Source of the DNA: Streptomyces canus
Lineage (GTDB): Bacteria > Actinomycetota > Actinomycetes > Streptomycetales > Streptomycetaceae
Direction of reading: 5' to 3'
Assembly (NCBI RefSeq): GCF_030816965.1
Contig: NZ_JAUSYQ010000002.1
Coordinates: 7,058,001-7,122,000, forward strand
DNA length: 64,000 nucleotides
The notes beneath the pieces are model-generated. The model had not been told where the DNA came from. It did no database searches and was given only the letters and a program-made list of their open reading frames with translations. Position numbers and translations under genes: made by a program. Below are positions 58,613-64,000 of this stretch, in pieces (the stretch's first letter is position 1; every line of letters begins with the position of its first letter).

Positions 58613-58801
58613 CTACTTGACCTCGTCTCGCCGCGCCAGCCCGAGAAAGGCGGCCCAAGTCCCGGGCGCCACACGGAGGGTGGGGCCGGTGTTCTTGGAG
58701 TCGCGGATGTGGACGGCGGACGGCTGGGTGGCGACCTCGATGCAGTTGCCGCCTTCGTTGCTGCTGTAGCTGGACTTGAGCCAGTGAAGTGCGGTGCTCA
58801 T
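58613..58801 (-). CDS. DUF397 protein
   Basis: 62 residues, one DUF397 domain: LHWLKSSYSSNEGGNCIEVA, VHIRDSKN and a C-terminal WAAFLGLARRDEV. These small actinobacterial proteins are partners, often antagonists, of Scr1-type XRE regulators encoded next door (the WhiJ/BldB-type families). Here the partner is the broken regulator gene immediately upstream, whose stop overlaps this ATG (ATGA). The KAP NTPase gene starts eight bases after this stop. Confidence 0.9.
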   Translation of the reverse strand: MSTALHWLKSSYSSNEGGNCIEVATQPSAVHIRDSKNTGPTLRVAPGTWAAFLGLARRDEVK

Positions 58802-59510
58802 CGGTCTCCTAACAGTTCGTGCAGGTAGCGCACGCTCTCGTCGGGCGAGAGGGCCTGTGACCGCAGCATTCCATACTTGTGGTGATAGTCGCGGACCTCG
58901 GCAGGATCCTCGATGAGGAAGCTGGCGCGCTGTACTTCCAGGTAGACAAGGCGTTCGTCCCTGGGCGTCTCCAGCAGTGTCATGGGGCCGGCGAGCCCGG
59001 CATGCGGCATGCGGTCCATGGGCATGATCTGAAAACTCATGTGGAGCGGCGTGGTGTACGCCAGGATCTGACGGACCTGATCACGCATCACCTCAGGGCT
59101 GCCGACCTGCCGCCGCAGAATGCTCGGTGCCGAGCGCGGGATAACGAGAGTCGAACGGCGCGGCAGTAGTCCTTGGTCTGGAGGAGCCCCGGAACCAACT
59201 GAGTCTCGTACGACAGGAGGCTGACCGCCTCCTGCTCGTGATCCACCAACGACTGCGCGAACTGCACCACCTTCTCCCGCACCGGCATCCGCTCCACGAG
59301 CAGCGCCAACGCCCCCTTCGTCCCGAGCAGTTCGTCGAACTGTTCCGCGCGGTCCGGCTGGAGTGCCAGCCGCCCCTGCTCGATCGACCCCACGGTGTCG
59401 ACGTGAACGCTCGCCGCCTCGGCGAACTGTTCCTGCGTCAGCCGGGCGTGTTTCCGATAGTGCGCCACGAGTGCGCCGACCGCTTGCCACGAACCGACCT
59501 TCTTCGACAT
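58798..59510 (-). pseudogene. Scr1-type XRE regulator, broken by deletion and frameshift
   Basis: The N-terminal frame starts at the ATG at 59510 (MSKKVGSWQAVGALVAHYRK) with an XRE HTH (LTQEQFAEAASVHVDTVGS). It continues into the Scr1 domain (YETQLVPGLLQTKDYCRAV) and then stops at 59088 after unrelated residues. The C-terminal half of the Scr1 domain resumes in another frame from about 59145 (ILRRQVGSPEVMRDQV ... YLEVQRASFLIEDPAEV ... SVRYLHELLGDR) to 58798. Between the two pieces roughly 35 codons usually present (the RPPLS-like and variable segment) are missing. So a deletion of a length not divisible by three has disabled it, although a 140-residue HTH protein could still be made. Confidence 0.75.
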
Positions 59511-59693
59511 GGTCGTCCCCTTTCCCCGCCCGCACTCCAAGTCCGCGTAGCGAGGTCGTAGTGATCAGGACTACGACCTCACTCACTGCCCCACGGTAGT
59601 CACTCCCTGTGACAGTCGTCCTGTGAACCCACAAGCCCAACTCCTCCACGCCCGCACCGCCCTCTACCCCCCCGCGACCGCAGGTCAGTAGCC

Positions 59694-60041
59694 GTGGCCA
59701 GAGATCTGACGCGCATCACCCTCACCGACTGGGGCGTGACCGAGCGGAGCGACGACGTCCTCCTCTGCGTCAGCGAACTCGCCACCAACGCCCTCCTCCA
59801 CGGCGTTCCACCCAACCGCTGCTTCCGGCTCGACCTCGTCCACCTCGCCGACGGAGTCCTCCGCGTGGAGGTCCACGACAGCGGCTCGGGAGAGATCCGC
59901 ATCCCGGACGCGACGCCGGAGTCGGAACACGGCCGCGGACTGCTGCTCGTGGCCGCGCTGGCCGACGACTGGGGTGTGCGGGAACGGGACTCGGGCAAGG
60001 TCGTGTGGTGCGACTTCGCGATCAGGGCACCGGCGGACTGA
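59694..60041 (+). CDS. HATPase_c (RsbW-like) ATP-binding protein, 5' end possibly frameshifted
   Basis: 115 residues from a GTG at 59694. It has the Bergerat-fold pieces of anti-sigma-type ATPases: VSELATNALLHG (N box), VEVHDSGSGEI (G1) and HGRGLLLVAALADDWGV (G2). Streptomyces has many such small proteins, thought to act as serine kinases or binding partners; this one sits next to a Scr1/DUF397 pair, a common context. The codons before the GTG (RRSVAVARD) continue the family N-terminus, and a GTG at 59623 in another frame reads NPQAQLLHARTALYPP, so one base seems to be missing at the C7 run at 59667-59673. RsbW-like activity is inferred only. Confidence 0.75.
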   Translation: MARDLTRITLTDWGVTERSDDVLLCVSELATNALLHGVPPNRCFRLDLVHLADGVLRVEVHDSGSGEIRIPDATPESEHGRGLLLVAALADDWGVRERDSGKVVWCDFAIRAPAD

Positions 60042-60068
60042 CCGAGGGGCCACCCTCGGCGCGCGTCC

Positions 60069-60548
60069 TCAGCATGAAGACTCGGCGAGCTCCTCGAAGT
60101 CGCGAAGGCTCATCGCCCGGCCGTCGGCCCAGACCTGGCCGTACTTGAGCGCGTCGAGGTCGGCGGCGGTGAAGGTGACGGTGCCGTTGTAGGAGTCGCC
60201 GGTCACGTAGTGGCCGAAGCTCAGTGTGTAGTGGTGCTTCGGCAGCAGCCGCTGCGTGCCCCGGTGCCGGGCGCCCCAGGCGGCCGGAGGCGAGAACAGC
60301 GGGAAGTCGGCGTCTCCGCTCAGCTTCGTCTTCTTCACGAGCCACCCGGTGACGGATCCCTCCCCGACCGACCCGTTGAGCCCGGGCGTGCGGTAGCTGT
60401 CGTCCCCGCACGGCCTGAGCAACACGTACGGCGCCCCGTTCGCCCCTGCCCGGACCCCGGCCAGCGGCAGATCGACGGCCGTACACCCGCTCAACAGCCC
60501 CACGGCCCCGCCCACCAAGGCCACACCGACGATGAACCGTCGTCTCAC
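60069..60548 (-). CDS. Lipoprotein of unknown function
   Basis: 159 residues. RRRFIVGVALVGGAVGLLSGC is a lipoprotein signal with lipobox LLSGC near residue 22. The mature part is mixed and polar, with PYVLLRPCGDDSYR and HYTLSFGHYVTGDSYNGTV; it ends in a Cys. The GTG start at 60548 has a G-rich stretch upstream. No domain is recognised. Small secreted proteins of this type are common and species-variable in Streptomyces. Confidence 0.75.
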   Translation of the reverse strand: MRRRFIVGVALVGGAVGLLSGCTAVDLPLAGVRAGANGAPYVLLRPCGDDSYRTPGLNGSVGEGSVTGWLVKKTKLSGDADFPLFSPPAAWGARHRGTQRLLPKHHYTLSFGHYVTGDSYNGTVTFTAADLDALKYGQVWADGRAMSLRDFEELAESSC

Positions 60549-60595
60549 AGCCCCACCCCCCGTCGCCTGCCGAGGATGGCACCGCTCAATCCTCG

Positions 60596-60832
60596 GTGCG
60601 ACCACGGTTGTGCACCGGACGCGTTGCGGTCGTACAACTCGCCCGGGACGCCGGCGCCGACGACCGGGGCCGCGCGCTCGTCGGGCAGGCCCGGCTGATC
60701 GTCCAGCGGAAGGCGGCAGAGCGGATGACGGCCGCCATGGCCAAGCCCTTCGCCGACGCCGACCACCTGCTGCTGACCGGACACTACGGAGAGGCGGTGC
60801 GGAAGCTGACGCAGGCGTACCGGTCTGCTTGA
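60596..60832 (+). pseudogene. Possible 3' fragment of a decayed gene
   Basis: The frame ending at 60832 (QRKAAERMTAAMAKPFADAD, then HYGEAVRKLTQAYRSA) has strong third-position GC and a helical, TPR-like look, but no credible start. The upstream part (60596-60640) has poor codon bias, and the lipoprotein gene begins just upstream on the other strand. I read it as the C-terminal end of a lost larger protein; a short genuine gene is less likely. No family is recognised. Confidence 0.35.
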
Positions 60833-60882
60833 GATGACCGCCTGAGAGGTCGGTTCCGGGAGGTTTCGGGTAGCTTCGAAGT

Positions 60883-62271
60883 ATGAAGGCCGCAGCGCAG
60901 GCCGTAGTACGGACCCGGAGCCTTCCAGGGCTGCTGTTGGCCCTGGTGCTCACGGTCCTGGCCGTCCTGGCTGCGGGCGCCCCGCCCGTCTCCGCCACGA
61001 CGAGCACGACGAGCGCCACGAGTGTCTCGGCCATCGGTCAGGCCCTGCGCAAGAGCCCCGTCTACGTCGATCCGGCCGCCGCGGCCCAGCTGTCCGCCAA
61101 GGACGCGGACGCCCTGGCGGACCGCATCACGAAGGCGGACAAGCCGCTGTTCGTCGCGGTGCTGCCCGCCGACTACCCGAAACAGGATCTCTTCACGAAG
61201 CTGCGCACCGCGACCGGCATCACCGGCCTGTACGCGGTCCGCCTGGGTGACGCCTTCGACGCCCGCGCCGACTCCTCGGTGCTGTCGCACCCGGCCGTAC
61301 GGAACCTGGTGACGACCGTCCAGGGCGAGGGCACCCGCCCCCAGCTGACCGACTTCACCGCCGCCGCGGTCACCAACATGGGCGGCTCGGCCCCGTCGAC
61401 CTGGCAGACCTCAGACGACGGGGGCGGGGTCTCGAGCACGGCACTGATCACGGTCGGCGCGGTGCTCGTGGCCGGTGGCGCGGGCGCGTACACGCTGGTG
61501 CGGCGCAACCGGCGCCGGCACGCGGAGGAGCAACGGGCGGCGCTGGAGAAGCTGCGGGTGGTGGTGGACGAGGACATCACGGCGTTCGGCGAGGAACTGG
61601 ACCGGCTGGACTTCCACCCGGCCGAGGCGGGCGCCGACGACGCGATGCGCGCGGACTACGAGCGGGCCCTGGACGCGTACGAGCAGGCGAAGTCGCTCAT
61701 GGGGGCGGCCACGAGACCCGAGGACGTGCGGGCGGTCACCCGGGCCCTGGAGGACGGCCGCTTCTCGCTGGCCCAGCTCGCGGCGCGCCGCGAGGGCCGG
61801 GCGCTTCCCGAGCGCCGGGTCCCCTGCTTCTTCGACCCCCGCCACGGCCCCTCCGTCACGGACGCCATCTGGACGCCGCCGGGCGGGGCCCCGCGCGAGG
61901 TCCCGGTCTGCGCCGCGGACGCCACCCGCCTGGCCGACGGCCGGGACCCGGTGATGCGCGAGGTCGACACCGACCAGGGCCGCCGCCCCTACTGGGACGC
62001 GGGCCCCGCCTACGGCCCCTGGGCCGGCGGCTACTTCGGCGGTGGCCTCCTCCCCGGCCTGCTGGTCGGCACGGTCCTCGGCAGCATGATGGCCACCCCC
62101 GCCTACGCGGCCGACTACGGCTCCGGTTACGGCGATTTCGGCGGCTACGAGGGCGGCGACCTCTCCGGCTCGGACTTCGACTCCGGGGACTTCGGCGGAT
62201 TCGGGGGCGGCGACTTCGGTGGTGGAGGGGACTTCGGCGGCGGAGGGGACTTCGGGGGCGGGGGGTTCTGA
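60883..62271 (+). CDS. Exported membrane protein with Gly/Asp/Phe-rich tail
   Basis: 462 residues. A signal peptide (LPGLLLALVLTVLAVLAAG) is followed by an extracytoplasmic domain (about 40-180, KSPVYVDPAAAAQLSA ... LFVAVLPADY) resembling the TPM-like domains of YgcG-type proteins. A transmembrane helix lies at about 187-205. A coiled-coil-like cytoplasmic part (about 210-310) and a second hydrophobic segment (LLPGLLVGTVLGSMM) follow. The last 45 residues repeat (G)DFGGGG. A TAGCTT box ends six bases before the ATG, suggesting a leaderless mRNA. Function unknown. Confidence 0.78.
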   Translation: MKAAAQAVVRTRSLPGLLLALVLTVLAVLAAGAPPVSATTSTTSATSVSAIGQALRKSPVYVDPAAAAQLSAKDADALADRITKADKPLFVAVLPADYPKQDLFTKLRTATGITGLYAVRLGDAFDARADSSVLSHPAVRNLVTTVQGEGTRPQLTDFTAAAVTNMGGSAPSTWQTSDDGGGVSSTALITVGAVLVAGGAGAYTLVRRNRRRHAEEQRAALEKLRVVVDEDITAFGEELDRLDFHPAEAGADDAMRADYERALDAYEQAKSLMGAATRPEDVRAVTRALEDGRFSLAQLAARREGRALPERRVPCFFDPRHGPSVTDAIWTPPGGAPREVPVCAADATRLADGRDPVMREVDTDQGRRPYWDAGPAYGPWAGGYFGGGLLPGLLVGTVLGSMMATPAYAADYGSGYGDFGGYEGGDLSGSDFDSGDFGGFGGGDFGGGGDFGGGGDFGGGGF

Positions 62272-62334
62272 GCGGGGGGCGGGGGTGCTGCGCGAAGGGT
62301 CGCACCCTCAGGGCCGACGGGGGCAGAAACCACG

Positions 62335-62361
62335 GGGTCCGGTGCGCAGCGCACCGGACCC
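62335..62361. terminator. Bidirectional terminator, membrane protein / trypsin
   Basis: A perfect 12-bp stem (62335-62346 with 62350-62361) with a three-base loop lies between convergent genes ending at 62271 and 62384. Confidence 0.7.
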
Positions 62362-62383
62362 GCAGCACAGAACCCGCCTCACC

Positions 62384-63202
<819 letters not shown>

Positions 63203-63308
63203 TCATGCCAAATCCGAGGGAAAAGAAACGCCCAAGTTCTGACATGGGCCGGTCAAAGCAGTTGATGGATTATGGGAATCCTGTGAACTCACGCACAAGG
63301 GGTGCGAT

Positions 63309-63530
63309 TCAGCCAGACGCAGGTGTCTCCGCGTCGGCGACCCGCTCCATCAACTCCGCGGCCGGCTCCGGCTCCCCCCGCCCGGTCGCGCTCAAGGACG
63401 CCCACGCCCCCGCCGGCCGGGCGTCCCGTTCGCCCATGTCCCTCTCCAGCGCGAGCCGCCCCGGCTCCGTGAGGGACAGCACCCGAGCGTGACCCCGCCC
63501 AGCAGCGTCGAGGTGGCCCGTCCTTGGCAT
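63309..63530 (-). pseudogene. MarR-family regulator remnant (C-terminal end)
   Basis: In the frame ending at 63309 the sequence reads ARVLSLTEPGRLALERDMGER and then ADAETPASG at the stop. This is the end of the winged-helix domain and last helix of a MarR regulator. The HTH half is absent: upstream the reading switches to an unrelated transporter fragment. A deletion has joined the two. Confidence 0.6.
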
Positions 63531-63900
63531 CCGGAGCGACCATTCCGACCGCGGCCACCAGCGCGACGGCCAGGAATCCGGCGTTGGCGAGCGCACCCAC
63601 CGCCCGGGTGCCGAGCGGCACCGGGAAACTGCCGGTCACCGCCCTGACGACAGGCACACTCAGGAGCACACCCGAAAACCCCAGCAGTGCCCGACGCCAC
63701 GGCCACCGCCGGGCAAAGCCCGCCATCAAGGGCGCCCCGACCGCCATTCCCACGGCGAAACCGGACACGTCCAACTCCCGGGCGATGTCGCGCATCAGCC
63801 CGGGCAGCATGAACTCGGACGTCCCCTGCGCGAACACGGCGACACCGCGACACAGCGACACGGCACGCGGAACCGGCCGTACGGGCAGCGATGATGGCCA
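63530..63900 (-). pseudogene. MFS exporter remnant (CmlR-like N-terminal part)
   Basis: The minus-strand frame reads VAVFAQGTSEFMLPGLMRDI, FAVGMAVGAPLMAGFARRWP and RAVGALANAGFLAVALVAAVG. These are helices 1-4 of MFS efflux proteins like chloramphenicol exporters, with the motif-A-like AGFARRWPWRR. Compared with the family, the segment between DIARELDVS and FAVGM is shortened, the start codon region is poor, and everything after helix 4 is gone. It is a decayed 5' fragment fused by deletion to the MarR remnant. Confidence 0.65.
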
Positions 63901-63901
63901 A

Positions 63902-64000
63902 TCGTCAGACGGGCAGCACGGGGGCACCGCGCTCGCATTCTCCCGCGACGGACGTACGCTCGCCGTCGCCGGATCGGCCGGCAGCCCGCACCTGGGGGAC
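63902..64000 (+). pseudogene. WD40-repeat fragment at the right edge
   Basis: The plus frame from about 63902 reads GGTALAFSRDGRTLAVAGSA, a WD40 blade (ALAFS-x-DGR-x-LA), and runs off the window in SPHLGD. No start codon or full blade precedes it, and the MFS remnant lies immediately upstream on the other strand. It is either the middle of a truncated WD40 gene or the first visible blade of one that continues to the right. Confidence 0.4.

Noticed and set aside
58605..58658. A longer start for the KAP NTPase overlapping the DUF397 gene
   Set aside because: The GTG at 58604 lies just after the DUF397 stop and keeps normal gene spacing; the extra residues are Arg/Gly-rich shadow.
62220..62271. 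GACTTCGG(C/G)GG repeats at the end of the membrane protein gene as a CRISPR or mobile repeat
   Set aside because: They encode the GDFGGGG tail in frame and are ordinary low-complexity coding repeats.

Overview
The window is chromosomal DNA of a Streptomyces, or a very close relative. Third codon positions are almost all G or C, many starts are GTG, and two UUA (bldA-type) codons occur inside real genes. Tat and lipoprotein exports, Scr1-type XRE/DUF397 genes and a Streptomyces griseus-type trypsin all fit. From memory, the gene order resembles the S. coelicolor core chromosome around mnmA, ligA, gatCAB, ilvBNC, serA, leuB, ilvE and cimA. No tRNA, rRNA, CRISPR array, integrase or complete insertion sequence was seen.

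Layout. Positions 1-5.3 kb hold a cut-off Tat-exported multicopper oxidase, a secreted amidase, mnmA, a repeat-rich gap with a 19-bp hairpin, an alpha/beta hydrolase, a DUF427 protein, a LOG-family enzyme and an SDR. Positions 5.3-15 kb hold a MetE-like protein, ligA, a GGDEF-EAL membrane protein (rmdB-like, with a UUA codon) and gatC-gatA-small ORF-gatB, with a MITE-like element just before gatC. Positions 15-27.5 kb hold a methyltransferase, an MmpL exporter, small membrane proteins, a LAL-type LuxR regulator, a PQQ-type sugar dehydrogenase lipoprotein, an aldo/keto reductase and a 2-hydroxyacid dehydrogenase. Positions 27.6-36.5 kb hold a second GGDEF-EAL protein (cdgE-like, EAL degenerate), then a leader-peptide attenuator with ilvB-ilvN-ilvC, then serA. 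Positions 36.5-44.6 kb hold an MFS/TetR pair, a gene with a Zur-like box, a HAD phosphatase and a PucR regulator divergent from the proline catabolism pair. Positions 44.9-55.8 kb hold a Tat-lipoprotein purple acid phosphatase, leuB, ilvE, three tandem secreted beta-propeller proteins, and a second leader-peptide attenuator with cimA. Positions 55.7-64 kb are accessory: a membrane KAP-type P-loop NTPase, DUF397, a broken Scr1 regulator, a possibly frameshifted HATPase, a lipoprotein, a gene fragment, a Gly/Asp/Phe-tailed membrane protein, a trypsin, and decayed pieces of an MFS exporter, a MarR regulator and a WD40 gene.

How the genes work together. The metabolic core is branched-chain amino acid synthesis: ilvBN, ilvC, leuB, ilvE and cimA. 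Two transcription units each begin with a tiny ORF and a T-tailed hairpin. The ilvB leader reads Ile-Leu-Val-Leu. The cimA leader reads Met-Ile-Ile, matching the product each pathway makes. Proline catabolism forms a self-contained regulator/PRODH/P5CDH locus. Two c-di-GMP proteins lie about 17 kb apart and their motifs predict different net activities.

The least ordinary signals are the two attenuators, the Zur-like box before an uncharacterised gene with an apparent compensated frameshift, the UUA codon beside the GGDEF motif of the rmdB-like gene, the MITE before gatC, the in-frame palindromic mini-repeats, and the decaying KAP/Scr1/HATPase region. All calls come from reading the sequence; no alignment or folding program was run.
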